Below, one piece after another: positions 51,124 to 59,975 of a stretch of 64,000 nt of DNA. A program made the translations under genes and the position numbers. This DNA comes from Mycobacterium sp. BK086 (GTDB lineage: Bacteria; Actinomycetota; Actinomycetes; Mycobacteriales; Mycobacteriaceae). Location of the stretch: the NCBI GenBank assembly GCA_004362315.1, contig SNWL01000005.1:496001-560000 (forward strand), read 5' to 3'. The notes beneath the pieces were generated by a model, which did not search any database, was not told where the DNA came from, and worked only from the letters and a program-made list of their open reading frames with translations. Position 1 is the first letter of the stretch, and each line of letters begins with the position of its first letter.

Positions 51124-52310
51124 TGCTCCACCACCTCGATGTGGGGTTGAGGTCGATTCTCACGCCGTTCCGTACGCGACGTCTGCGATGCCGCATGTCC
51201 GGCAACGCCACAGGCCGGGCAGAACTTGGTATCGGGGACGACGTGGTGGCACCAGATGCACAGGATCGGCAGCTCCGGGAAGACGGCCGCATGTTCTTCG
51301 CGCAGCATCGTCAGTTGCAGGCTCAGCCGTAGCGCGATGATCGCCGCGACCGCGAGCACCGCATGCACGGTGAACTGTAGATACGGCGGCAACCGGTACG
51401 CCTCGGCAAGGCCGACACAGGCGTAGGCAGCGGCGCCGACGATCAGTCCCAGACCGCCGACCACCAGCACTCCGCGGCGATCGGGTCCATCGCGCCGGGC
51501 ATACCAGAGACCCGCGCCGACGAGACCGCCGAGTGCCAAGCCGGTCAACGGTTCTGCGATACCGCGCACGCCGGCTTGAAGCAACATGTCCTCGATGGGC
51601 AGATCGCCGGTCACCGTGCTGTCGCCGAATTGCGGGATCATCCTGACCACGTTGGTTGCGAGCGTGAACGCCGTGGCACCTACCAGACCGATGACGAAGC
51701 CGTGCAACGATTCTCGAACCGGGGCCCGGACCAGTCGAACAACGATCGCCGGCAGCTGCAGGGCCAGCAGCGCCCCGAACGGGATCACCACCACGTCGCG
51801 CAGCAGGCGCGTCGTCGGAATCTGTGAGCCCAGCCCCAGGCTGTAGGTCTCGGCCACGATGGCATCGGTCAATGTCGCCCATCCCACGCCGACCCCGATG
51901 CCGAGGACCACCGTGAGCACCCACACCCACGCGGGAAGGTCTGTCAGCAGCCGAGATTCGACGAGATAGATCGCGACGAAGGTCGGGGCCGCGAAGATCG
52001 CCAGCGCCAGCATGGGCACATACCACTGCAGCAGGCAGAAGGCGATCAGCACCACCACTACCAGGGCGAGTGCGAACCGGAACGCGATGCGTGAGCGGGT
52101 CGGCAGCTGCGGGAACAGCGAGCTGAGGATCGAGGGCTGCAGAACGTTTTCCCCTGGCGCGGCAGCGAAGTCACGCACGCGCAGCAGCCCGGGCCGCTGG
52201 CCGGGCGCCAGCGACAGATGGGCGCCGCAGCGGACGCAGAACCTGCCCGCCGGGACGTCGTGATGGCATGCCGGGCACGGCATCGTGGCGATGGCGGCGT
52301 CGGCGGTCAT
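51120..52310 (-). CDS. Polytopic membrane protein with zinc ribbons at both ends
   Basis: A 396-residue protein with a cytosolic zinc ribbon at the N-terminus (CPAC near residue 12, CVRC near residue 29), about nine membrane helices between residues 75 and 340, and another ribbon near the C-terminus (CIWC near residue 354, CPAC near residue 369). The central part resembles PrsW-like intramembrane-protease-type folds in outline, but the diagnostic residues cannot be confirmed by eye. The ATG at 52310 overlaps the peptidase stop (ATGA), and its own stop overlaps the next gene, so all three are coupled. Confidence 0.83.
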   Translation of the reverse strand: MTADAAIATMPCPACHHDVPAGRFCVRCGAHLSLAPGQRPGLLRVRDFAAAPGENVLQPSILSSLFPQLPTRSRIAFRFALALVVVVLIAFCLLQWYVPMLALAIFAAPTFVAIYLVESRLLTDLPAWVWVLTVVLGIGVGVGWATLTDAIVAETYSLGLGSQIPTTRLLRDVVVIPFGALLALQLPAIVVRLVRAPVRESLHGFVIGLVGATAFTLATNVVRMIPQFGDSTVTGDLPIEDMLLQAGVRGIAEPLTGLALGGLVGAGLWYARRDGPDRRGVLVVGGLGLIVGAAAYACVGLAEAYRLPPYLQFTVHAVLAVAAIIALRLSLQLTMLREEHAAVFPELPILCIWCHHVVPDTKFCPACGVAGHAASQTSRTERRENRPQPHIEVVEQ

Positions 52311-53914
52311 CGCGGACCCCGTTGCACGTCAAGGATGTTGCGCACCAGGTTGTCGACGTCGGGACTTCCCAAGCCGGTCACCATGTCGTAGCCCGGCTGG
52401 GAAATCGCAACGGCGTTGGTCCCCAGAGTGATGTCGTGGAATCCCGGCCGCGACGCGCCCGCCTTGAGGCGGTACAGCATCGGGTTGAACTCGCCGAGCG
52501 GCCGTCCGCCGTTGGACACCAGGAATTGGTTCATCACCGCGGCGATACCGGCCCAGATCGGGGCCGCCATCGATGTGCCACCGCCCACGACCAGCCGCTG
52601 GTTTTGCACGATGACGGCGCCGGTCGAATTGTCCGCCACGGCTGAGACGTCGGGGGTCAGCCTGCGCACGGTGTTGGTCGTGTTCGTCACGGCGGACTGC
52701 CATGGTGGCCGGTCGAAGAGGCTGGACACTCCACCCCCGCTCCCCTGGGTCAGCGGGCCGTCGCTCCAGGCCTGCTCGCCCAGCCAGCGGTAGTTCTCGT
52801 CGGTCGACAGCGTGGTGCCGCCCACGCTGGTCACCTCGGGCAACGATGCGACGGCGTCGAGCCCGACGTCGGCGGGCCCGGGTGGCGCCGCCCAGTCGTG
52901 CCCCCGCTTGCACTCAAGACCGGCCAAATCCCCGCTGGCGTCGAACACCGTGGTGCCGTGGGCCAGCGCGGTGGCTATCGCGCCGCGGATCGGGGCGAGG
53001 TCAGCAGCGGTGATCATCCGGTCGCAGCCCCAACCGATGGACAAACTCCAGATGGCCCCGGGGAATTGCCGATCCACCGACTGCATCAGCTCGGCGATCT
53101 TGACGTAGGTGCTTCCACCGGCGACCGTCGTCCGCGCATTGACGAGCACCTTGTGCGCGTCAGGCGCGATCGCATGAGCGACCTGAAGGTCCATCGTCGA
53201 TTCGCCGCTGCGATGCTCGGGAACGCCGCCGACCACCTCGGGGACGAGCTTCGGCAAGCCATAGGTCGCGGTGAACATGTCCAGGTCGGCCTGATCGAAT
53301 CCGTCGAATCCGAATACGGCGATGGTGGTGCCCTTGCCGGTGTAGCCGGCTTCGGTCAACGGACGCACGTTGTAGGTCGTTCGCAGCGAGTCCGGGGGCA
53401 GGCTGTGGTCTGGTACGTCCAATGGCCGGAACGATGGACTGTTCGAGTGGTACGGCGTGAAGCTGAGGATCCGGCCAAGGCCGGCCACGGTGTCTTTCAG
53501 CGATGCGGGAACCGCGGGCTGCTGGGGTGAGGCGTAGAACACCTGCCCGCCCCGGCCGCGATAATCATGGACCGGCACGCGAAACGCGTTGGCCACGTGG
53601 GTGGGCGGCCCCTGCACGACGGCCCATCGATCCCCGGTGCGCCATCGAACCGAGAGACCGTTGGCTGCCGCCCACGCCTCGAGCCGACCGGGGCGTTGCG
53701 AGGTGTTGAGCTCGGCGGTGAGTTCGACGGTTTGCGCCTGCGAGTCACCAAGATTCGTCGAGAGCGCCAGCAGGGTGGCGAACGGACCCGAAATGGGTGG
53801 CGGCAGCTGCCAATCCGAGTGGGGCCGCAGTTGGATTGCCGCTATGGTCAGTGCTCCCGCGGTGAGCAGCGCAAGCCAAACCCGCAATGGTCGCCCCCTC
53901 AGACCCATCGGCAC
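52307..53914 (-). CDS. Sedolisin-type (S53) serine-carboxyl peptidase
   Basis: A 535-residue exported protease. An N-terminal hydrophobic segment (about residues 10-28) is followed by an S53 propeptide region (about 45-175) and the catalytic domain. The Glu/Asp pair lies in ESTMDLQV near residue 238, the oxyanion Asp in DASGDLAG near residue 328, and the nucleophilic Ser in GGGTSMAAP near residue 450. The C-terminal GLGSPD with the preceding HDIT loop makes the calcium site. Sedolisins work at acidic pH. It heads an operon with two membrane proteins. The start is GTG 53914, without a clear ribosome-binding site. Confidence 0.93.
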   Translation of the reverse strand: MPMGLRGRPLRVWLALLTAGALTIAAIQLRPHSDWQLPPPISGPFATLLALSTNLGDSQAQTVELTAELNTSQRPGRLEAWAAANGLSVRWRTGDRWAVVQGPPTHVANAFRVPVHDYRGRGGQVFYASPQQPAVPASLKDTVAGLGRILSFTPYHSNSPSFRPLDVPDHSLPPDSLRTTYNVRPLTEAGYTGKGTTIAVFGFDGFDQADLDMFTATYGLPKLVPEVVGGVPEHRSGESTMDLQVAHAIAPDAHKVLVNARTTVAGGSTYVKIAELMQSVDRQFPGAIWSLSIGWGCDRMITAADLAPIRGAIATALAHGTTVFDASGDLAGLECKRGHDWAAPPGPADVGLDAVASLPEVTSVGGTTLSTDENYRWLGEQAWSDGPLTQGSGGGVSSLFDRPPWQSAVTNTTNTVRRLTPDVSAVADNSTGAVIVQNQRLVVGGGTSMAAPIWAGIAAVMNQFLVSNGGRPLGEFNPMLYRLKAGASRPGFHDITLGTNAVAISQPGYDMVTGLGSPDVDNLVRNILDVQRGPR

Positions 53915-53951
53915 ATCGCCAAGCTAGTGCATTTCCGCACGAAAGCCAGTG

Positions 53952-54395
53952 CTATCCAGTCAAACAGCCGAATTCATAGAGGGCGGCGGGAATCTTGGCG
54001 TCGGCGGGTGCGGGCGTGGTCGAGGCGTTCGTGCCGCACACCTTCTGCCTGTCCTGGTTCAGCCATTGCGAGCCCTGTTGCTGGAACACCAGCGTGGTGG
54101 GTGCGCCCATCTCGGGGTTGGTGGTACTCGACCACAGGCCGCCGGTCACCGCCCAGCCGTCAGCGCACTTCACATCGTCGATCCGGTAGGTGTTTTCCTT
54201 GGCCACGGCCTGTACGGCGGCGGTCGCGGCGTCGGCAAGCCCGGTTTTGGTGCAGTCGGCCGCCGGCGCGGAGCTCGAGGTCACCGGCGCGGTGGAGGTG
54301 GCCGTCGATTCCGACGATGAGCATGCGGGCAGGCCCGCGATGACAAGTCCCGAAAGGGCAACGGCGACAACGAGTGGGCGGGCGCTACGGTTCAC
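53952..54395 (-). CDS. Uncharacterised lipoprotein
   Basis: A 147-residue lipoprotein with lipobox LPAC (Cys25), a Ser/Thr-rich linker, and a domain of about 100 residues with four cysteines (near residues 48, 77, 120 and 144). The pattern KCADGWAVTGGLW is shared with a group of short mycobacterial and streptomycete lipoproteins whose function is not known. It lies 37 nt upstream of the sedolisin operon on the same strand and 75 nt downstream of the HtrA-type gene. Confidence 0.82.
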   Translation of the reverse strand: MNRSARPLVVAVALSGLVIAGLPACSSSESTATSTAPVTSSSAPAADCTKTGLADAATAAVQAVAKENTYRIDDVKCADGWAVTGGLWSSTTNPEMGAPTTLVFQQQGSQWLNQDRQKVCGTNASTTPAPADAKIPAALYEFGCLTG

Positions 54396-54470
54396 GAGGG
54401 TTCCCCTGAAGTCCGTTGGATAGACGGCAGCTACCGGACTATAGCTGCCGCCTATCCCCGGCGAACGCGA

Positions 54471-55886
54471 TCAGGACTGCATCGTGCCGAGGGTCACCTG
54501 CACGGTGTGCGAACTTCCGGAGGGGTCGTCGAAGGTCACGGCGACGCTGTCGCCGGGTGCCTTCGAATGGATGGCGGCGACCAGCGATTCCGGGCCATCG
54601 ATCACATGGCTGTCAACTTTGGTGATCACCGCACCCTTCGGAAGACCGGCCGCTGCCGCAGGACTGCCGTCCGCGACTCCTGCGACCATCGCGCCATGAG
54701 CGCTGTCGTCCGAACTGAGCTGGACGCCGAGCGACGCGTGCTGAACGGTTCCGGTGGAAATCAGTTCGTCGGCAATGCGTTTGGCCTGATCGACCGGAAT
54801 GGCAAAGCCGAGGCCGATCGATCCGGCTTGGCCCCCCTGCGAATCCTGGCCGCCACCAAGGGATGCGATCGCCGAGTTCACGCCGATCAGATCGCCGTTC
54901 ATATCCACCAGCGCGCCACCGGAATTGCCGGGATTGATCGCCGCGTCGGTCTGGATCGCGTTCATGACCGAATGCTGACCGGTTTGTTCGTCGCCGGTGG
55001 CCACCGGACGGTCGAGCGCGCTGATGATGCCGGTGGTCACCGTGCCCTGCAGGCCCAACGGAGAACCGACCGCGACCACGTTCTGGCCCACCTTCAGATC
55101 GTTGGACGAACCGATGGTGATCGGGGTCAGCCCGGAGACGTTCTGCGCGCGAACCACCGCGATGTCGTCGGCGGGGTCGGTGCCCACAACCGTGAACGGA
55201 ACCGTGCGGCCGTCGGAGAAGGTGACGGTGGCTTCAACACCCCCGCTGGTGCGACCGTACGGCCGCACACCCGGGCCGTCCTGACTGTCGCCCGCGGGAT
55301 CCTGGCCACCCGCAGCCTGTGCGGCCGCCGCGACCACATGGTTGTTGGTCAAGATCAGCCCGTCGGAGCTCAGGACGATCCCGGAGCCTTCTTCACGCCC
55401 CTGTCCCATGCTGATCTGCAACTTCACCACGCTGGGCAGCACCTTGGCCGACACCTGCTCGACCGATCCGACCGGCGCCTGACCGGTGGGCTGACCGGAG
55501 ACGGGTCCGACCTTCGGCGCCGGCACGCCCGGGGCAACCGGCTTGGGTGCGGCGACCGTGGCTGCAGGTTGTCCGACATGGTCGACGACCACGACGGCGG
55601 CGGCCCCCGCAACCATCGCGACCGCCGCGGTGCCGCACACCAAAAGACTGGCGCGGGCTTTGGATCGCGATTTGAGATTTTGCTGTGACGGCGGTCTCAC
55701 AAATTGGCTGCCGGTATTCCCATATGGTCCGTACGGAGGCGCTTGCATCTGCGATGTATGAGAATTTCCGTAATAATTCTGATGCCCGCCATAGCCCCAC
55801 TGCTGTGAGTTGGCGTGATCTGCAGCATCTTTCGCACGCCATTGGCGATTGTCGTCGTGTGGCGCATTGTCTGACCGGTAGCTCAT
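54471..55886 (-). CDS. pepD: PepD-type HtrA serine protease
   Basis: A 471-residue periplasmic protease anchored by one membrane helix (about residues 80-101) after a Gln/Tyr/Gly-rich cytosolic region. The catalytic triad is His in LTNNHV near residue 178, Asp in ADDIAVV near residue 240, and Ser in GNSGGAL near residue 320. A C-terminal PDZ domain follows (about 375-470). It is close in sequence to mycobacterial PepD, which degrades misfolded envelope proteins and feeds into the MprAB/SigE stress response. The mprAB genes are not adjacent here, so it may be a paralogue of pepD. Confidence 0.9.
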   Translation of the reverse strand: MSYRSDNAPHDDNRQWRAKDAADHANSQQWGYGGHQNYYGNSHTSQMQAPPYGPYGNTGSQFVRPPSQQNLKSRSKARASLLVCGTAAVAMVAGAAAVVVVDHVGQPAATVAAPKPVAPGVPAPKVGPVSGQPTGQAPVGSVEQVSAKVLPSVVKLQISMGQGREEGSGIVLSSDGLILTNNHVVAAAAQAAGGQDPAGDSQDGPGVRPYGRTSGGVEATVTFSDGRTVPFTVVGTDPADDIAVVRAQNVSGLTPITIGSSNDLKVGQNVVAVGSPLGLQGTVTTGIISALDRPVATGDEQTGQHSVMNAIQTDAAINPGNSGGALVDMNGDLIGVNSAIASLGGGQDSQGGQAGSIGLGFAIPVDQAKRIADELISTGTVQHASLGVQLSSDDSAHGAMVAGVADGSPAAAAGLPKGAVITKVDSHVIDGPESLVAAIHSKAPGDSVAVTFDDPSGSSHTVQVTLGTMQS

Positions 55887-56056
55887 CGTGTTCGACTTCT
55901 CTTTCTCATAACAAATTAATGTGTGCGCCGGCTAGCGCCTGAATGCAGGTTGCCTGCGATGGCTGAGGCTTTGCTGAGAATTAGTTCAACGCCGCCCAAG
56001 ACTTTTGAATGGCTCGACATTGGGTGCCGGTAAGCCGACGTCGGGCAATGTCGCTG

Positions 56057-56062
56057 TAGCGT
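56057..56062 (+). promoter_or_regulatory. -10 box of a probable leaderless promoter
   Basis: TAGCGT lies 7 nt before the GTG at 56070. It overlaps the alternative upstream GTG at 56061, which argues against that start. Confidence 0.45.
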
Positions 56063-56069
56063 GGCCACC

Positions 56070-56693
56070 GTGAATTCCTTTCGTGTGCCCTCCGCCGTCG
56101 CGCTGGTAGCCGGCGCCGCCTCGATTGCCGTGACCCTGGCCGCTTGCGGCTCCGACACCTCTTCTCCCTCGGCGAGCAAGACCTCCACCGCCCCGGCGGT
56201 GGCCTCCTCGGTGACCCAGGCCGCCGGACCGGACGCCACCTGCCCGACCACGCCACCGGCGAACCCCGGCGCCCCCGAGTGGACGTTGCCGGGCACCACG
56301 GGCAGCGTCGCGGTCACCGGATCGACCGACACCGCCGCACCCGTCGTCAAGGTGACCGCGCCGTTCAGCGTGGCGGCCACCCAGGTGCAGACCCTTCAGG
56401 CAGGCACCGGGCCGGTGGTCGCGCCGACCGCCTCGGTTTCGGTGTGCTACATGGGCGTCAACGGACGCGACGGAACTGTGTTCGACAGCAGCTATGAACG
56501 CGGTGAACCGGCCGACTTCCCGCTCGACGGTGTCGTGCCGGGCTTCCAGAAGGCGATTGCCGGACAGAAGGTCGGATCGACGGTCGCTGTCGCGATGGTC
56601 TCCGCCGACGGTTACCCGGACGGCCAGCCGCGAGCGGGAATCCTGCCGGGCGACACCCTGGTCTTCGCGATCAAGATTCTGTCCGCCTCGTAG
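56070..56693 (+). CDS. FKBP-type peptidyl-prolyl isomerase lipoprotein
   Basis: A 207-residue lipoprotein. The lipobox LAAC is near residue 26 and is followed by a Ser/Ala/Thr-rich linker. The FKBP domain (about residues 95-205) shows the pattern VSVCYMGVNGRDGTVFDSSY, then FPLDGVVPGFQKAIAGQKVG and the terminal VFAIKIL strand. It should catalyse proline isomerisation and assist folding of exported proteins. The active-site aromatic residues (Tyr, Phe, Trp positions) are partly kept. GTG 56070 is chosen because TAGCGT lies 7 nt upstream. It is convergent with the next gene. Confidence 0.88.
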   Translation: MNSFRVPSAVALVAGAASIAVTLAACGSDTSSPSASKTSTAPAVASSVTQAAGPDATCPTTPPANPGAPEWTLPGTTGSVAVTGSTDTAAPVVKVTAPFSVAATQVQTLQAGTGPVVAPTASVSVCYMGVNGRDGTVFDSSYERGEPADFPLDGVVPGFQKAIAGQKVGSTVAVAMVSADGYPDGQPRAGILPGDTLVFAIKILSAS

Positions 56694-56700
56694 CGGGCGG

Positions 56701-57231
56701 CTACGGCTGGCAGGTGGGCTGCAGGCCGTTCACCAGCGCGTAGATGTCGTCCTTCTTCTGGTCGGCGTAGTCGATGGCGGTCCAGGTCGAGGGCTGCGGC
56801 CAGGCGTTGGACACCGTCGGCCCATAGCCGCCATAGCCCAACCCGTACCCATAGCCGCCGCCCGAAATCACGAACAGCGCCCCGACCGCGTCGCGCATGT
56901 CGTCGCTGGCGCGGCGGAGGTCGACGAGCGCGGGTGCCAGCCCGGGGACGATGCCGGGACCGTTGACGTCTTCCATGTAGTGGACGCCGTGGCTGATCAT
57001 GGCGAGCTTGACGTTGGTGTCGCGCTGTTGGGCTGCGCCACTCGCGTACGGCGAGCTGATGACGATCCGGACCCCGCCGATGCCGGCGTTGATGTCGTTG
57101 TCGAGGCTTTCCCGCACCTGATCGAGCACCCCGCAGGGCACCCGCGCCGGGTCGGCGGTGGCGGCCGGTGCCACACCGAGAGACGCGCACGTCAGCGCCG
57201 CCGCGAGAGAAATGTTGAGAGTTTGCTTCAT
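56701..57231 (-). CDS. Unrecognised secreted protein
   Basis: A 176-residue exported protein with a signal peptide to about residue 26 (ATADP). The mature part is mostly helical, with cysteines near residues 33 and 174 and a Gly/Tyr-rich loop (GGGYGYGLGYGGYG, near residue 125). No catalytic motif is visible. It lies in a run of five small exported or membrane proteins on the minus strand. Confidence 0.78.
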   Translation of the reverse strand: MKQTLNISLAAALTCASLGVAPAATADPARVPCGVLDQVRESLDNDINAGIGGVRIVISSPYASGAAQQRDTNVKLAMISHGVHYMEDVNGPGIVPGLAPALVDLRRASDDMRDAVGALFVISGGGYGYGLGYGGYGPTVSNAWPQPSTWTAIDYADQKKDDIYALVNGLQPTCQP

Positions 57232-57323
57232 CGTCCACCTGTGTATCCGGGCATCACCATTGATGCCTGTATATAGGTGGAATTGACGCCTTCGTTACCG
57301 TCGGCCAGAAATTAGCTCTGAGG

Positions 57324-57785
57324 TTAGACCCAGTCCCAGACCGACATGTCGCCCTTGGGGTAGTTCATGCAGACGTCAGTGGCCTTGGCGACGACGCCCT
57401 TGTTGTTGAAGAACAACTTGGCCCAGTTGCCCCAGCGGGTCGCGACGAACTCGTAGTAGATGTTGGTCGCGGTGTCCTCGGAGTACTGGCGGCGGGCCAC
57501 CGGGTCGAGCGAGAAGAACCAGTGAATGCGATCGAAGGCGATCTGCTGCACCTCTGGCGGCCGGTTGCTCCGGTCGATCATGTAGCGCTCGAAATACACC
57601 GGGCTGGTGTCGCGTGCGGCGGCCATGTACTGCTCCACATCACACTGGGTGATGATGATGCGGTGCGGGATCGGATAGTCGTCGCTGGCGTCCGCAGCCG
57701 CGGGACCGGCGGAGATGATGCTCCCAGCCGCTACTGCGCTCAGCGCAAGACTCGCCAGCTTGGCGCGACTCTTCAAACCAGCCAT
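57324..57785 (-). CDS. DUF5078 secreted protein
   Basis: A 153-residue exported protein with a signal peptide ending near residue 32 (AAADA). The mature part contains the DUF5078 block: YPIPHRIIITQCD, DTSPVYFERYMID, DRIHWFFSLD and the C-terminal NNKGVVAKATDVC, with two cysteines. The family is confined to mycobacteria and relatives and has no known function. It starts at ATG 57785. Confidence 0.87.
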   Translation of the reverse strand: MAGLKSRAKLASLALSAVAAGSIISAGPAAADASDDYPIPHRIIITQCDVEQYMAAARDTSPVYFERYMIDRSNRPPEVQQIAFDRIHWFFSLDPVARRQYSEDTATNIYYEFVATRWGNWAKLFFNNKGVVAKATDVCMNYPKGDMSVWDWV

Positions 57786-57911
57786 CGTTCTCCAACCCCA
57801 ATCGCTAAAACCTTAAGCGGACTAACTATATAGCGGTCCACTGCGCAGTATCCACCCTAGGTGCGCGCTGGACGGCTTTTGTGACGCGTGAGACTTCTGC
57901 CGCCGAAAGTG

Positions 57912-58175
57912 TCAGCCGCCGTTGGTGACCGGGTTGGACGACAGCGTGATGAAGCCGTCGTTGATCCACACGCCCCAGCGGCCGCCCCACATGTGGGTCC
58001 ACACCACGGGGTGACCGGCCCACACCTCAGCCGGCTTGCCCGGCGCCCAGGCCGGCACCGGGTCACCGATGTTCTGGTCCGGCGGCGGCGGGTCGGCGCT
58101 GGCCGGCGCAATGCCGATGGTGAGTCCAACCGCGAGTGCGCCGACTGCGGTCAGCGCGGTTTTGATCAAGGCCAT
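57912..58175 (-). CDS. Small secreted protein
   Basis: An 87-residue exported protein. The signal peptide (about residues 1-28, ASADP site) leaves a mature part of about 59 residues rich in Pro and Trp (four Trp within APGKPAEVWAGHPVVW and GGRWGVWINDG). It has no cysteines. The ATG at 58175 is chosen because GGAG lies 8 nt upstream; a GTG at 58181 would sit too near that site. Function unknown. Confidence 0.75.
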   Translation of the reverse strand: MALIKTALTAVGALAVGLTIGIAPASADPPPPDQNIGDPVPAWAPGKPAEVWAGHPVVWTHMWGGRWGVWINDGFITLSSNPVTNGG

Positions 58176-58276
58176 GTGCACGACTCCAGCGTTCAGACAT
58201 CAGCGAGATACTTAGCAAATATAACCAGAGGGCGACGCGGATAATCCCCTACCCCGCAATACCGTGAGTCGCGGAC

Positions 58277-58882
58277 CTATGGCGTCGGCGCGGGCGTGGC
58301 GGTGATCGGTGCAGGCTGACCCGGGGTGTTGTATTCGTAGCCCGGCGGCGGCGGCCCCGAAATCGAGTAGTACCCCGGAGGCAGCGCGGGGGTACCGGGC
58401 GGAGGCGGTTTACCGGGGCCGAATTCGCTCGGCGGCGCCTCCGAGCCGGGTGCGGTGTAGGACTTGTAGCCGGGCGGCAACGGCGGCGGCGCTCCGGCGC
58501 CCGGCGGCGGCGCGACCGAACCGCTGGCCGCTGCGGACTCGTCGGGCGAGTAATACGGGTCGCGGACGTTGTGCCACATGTCTTTGAGTGACCCGAGGAC
58601 GCCGGGGGTGTTCTGCGAGCCGTAGGTCGGGTTCGGGATCTCGGGGACCGAGGGCGGCGCTCCCGGCGGCGGCGGAGCCGGCGCAGCCACGGCGGCGGGG
58701 TCGACCGGCACGGCCACCGGCTGGCCAGGCGGAACGGCTGCCGGATCACCGGGAACCGGAATCGGCGTCGGCGTCATCGGGTCGGCCACGGCCGTCGCGG
58801 CGCCGGCGAGCGCACTGCCCGCCGTCAAACCTGCGACGAGGAGTGCGCGGACGAATAACGCGGTGCGGTGACCATCAGTCAT
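58277..58882 (-). CDS. Proline-rich exported protein
   Basis: A 201-residue protein with a signal peptide (about residues 1-34, AVADP site) and a mature part that is nearly one third proline. It includes PPPPG and LPPGY motifs repeated in the C-terminal half (PLPPGYKSY, ALPPGYYS, PPPPGYEY). Such proteins are thought to span the mycobacterial wall or bind WW/SH3-like partners; no function is known for this one. The ATG at 58882 is used, since the upstream in-frame sequence lacks a signal peptide. Confidence 0.8.
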   Translation of the reverse strand: MTDGHRTALFVRALLVAGLTAGSALAGAATAVADPMTPTPIPVPGDPAAVPPGQPVAVPVDPAAVAAPAPPPPGAPPSVPEIPNPTYGSQNTPGVLGSLKDMWHNVRDPYYSPDESAAASGSVAPPPGAGAPPPLPPGYKSYTAPGSEAPPSEFGPGKPPPPGTPALPPGYYSISGPPPPGYEYNTPGQPAPITATPAPTP

Positions 58883-59051
58883 GAATCCGGCGGTCCTCTC
58901 TGTTGCCCAGGCCCACCGATCGTCGCACAGATCGGCGCTCGGTGTTCCCGGGGCAAACCCGGTGTACTCCCGTCCTATCGCCCGCGCGACGCACGTCGTT
59001 TCAGCAACGCGCAGGTGCCCGGCCGGTTGGCCGGGCACCAAAGACGCCAGA

Positions 59052-59348
59052 TCAGACGTTGTTGCGCTCGGGGTTGCTCTCGGTGCTGCCGGTTGCCGAC
59101 CCCTTGAGATAGCGGGTGGCGAAGCCGAACGACACGACCGCGGCGACGGCACCGAGCACGCCCCACAGAATGATGGGGAAAACCAGCGACCCGAAGATGA
59201 AGTCGTAGGTCAGGGCCAGGTAGAGCGACCAGACGACCCGGTAGAGCGACCAGAACGCGAACAGGCCGGTGCTGATGGCGATGTACAGGCTGTACTGGCG
59301 GTCGACGCGATCGATCTGCTGGGCGATGGGTGCCGGCACGATCTTCAT
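59052..59348 (-). CDS. Small membrane protein
   Basis: A 98-residue protein with two or three hydrophobic helices (about residues 22-45, 50-58 and 60-80) and a polar C-terminal tail. No motif assigns a function. It begins with ATG 59348. A GGAAGA site lies a few nucleotides upstream. Confidence 0.72.
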   Translation of the reverse strand: MKIVPAPIAQQIDRVDRQYSLYIAISTGLFAFWSLYRVVWSLYLALTYDFIFGSLVFPIILWGVLGAVAAVVSFGFATRYLKGSATGSTESNPERNNV

Positions 59349-59429
59349 GGGTTCTTCCTCTCGTTGCTCGCCGCCTTCGTGGCGTCGTTGCGAGAAGTAA
59401 AGAACTGGCGATCGCCTACCGATCCCAAC

Positions 59430-59855
59430 TCATTCCGAGAAGTCGGCGCTCAACCATCGGTCCGGGCGGAGGGTGAACAGCACGTTGGCATGCCCTTCCA
59501 TGGACTGGACGAACTGCTTGCCGCCCTCCTCACCGAGGTAGCGCACGGCGATCGACTCCAGCACCTCCGGCGGGGTGGGATCGGTGGCCTCGACCACCGT
59601 CGCTTCCACCGTCACGTACTGATACGGCGGTTCCTCGTTCTGCACCACGAGCGCCACCGCCCCGGCCTTCTTGATCAGCCGGGCCTTTCGGCTCGTCGCC
59701 CCAGTGGTGACTCGGACGTTGCCGCCAGGGGCGTAGTCGTACCAGATCGGAACGCTGGCCGGCGGACGGCCGTCTTCGGCGGCGACGGACAAAACCGCCA
59801 CATGTTTGGCGGCGAGGAAGTCCTGCCGCTCGGACTCGGTCAGTTCTCTGGGCAT
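59430..59855 (-). CDS. Pyridoxamine-oxidase-fold (FDOR-type) flavin/F420-binding protein
   Basis: A 141-residue split-barrel protein. The features are those of the FDOR/pyridoxamine-oxidase superfamily in actinobacteria: the opening helix with FLAAKHVAVLSVAAEDGRP, the strand VPIWYDY, the TTGATSRKARLIKKAG stretch that binds the cofactor phosphate (near residues 50-65), and PYQYVTVEATVV. Many members use F420. It is monocistronic and divergent from tex. Confidence 0.87.
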   Translation of the reverse strand: MPRELTESERQDFLAAKHVAVLSVAAEDGRPPASVPIWYDYAPGGNVRVTTGATSRKARLIKKAGAVALVVQNEEPPYQYVTVEATVVEATDPTPPEVLESIAVRYLGEEGGKQFVQSMEGHANVLFTLRPDRWLSADFSE

Positions 59856-59975
59856 ACTGCGGCCAACCTACCGTTGCGGCGGCGTATTCCGGTCGGTCCC
59901 GAGGCGGGTGAATCGCGGGCGGCACGCTCACGACCAATCGCGGTGATTGTCGGCGCGGTTCGGTAGGGTCTCCGC

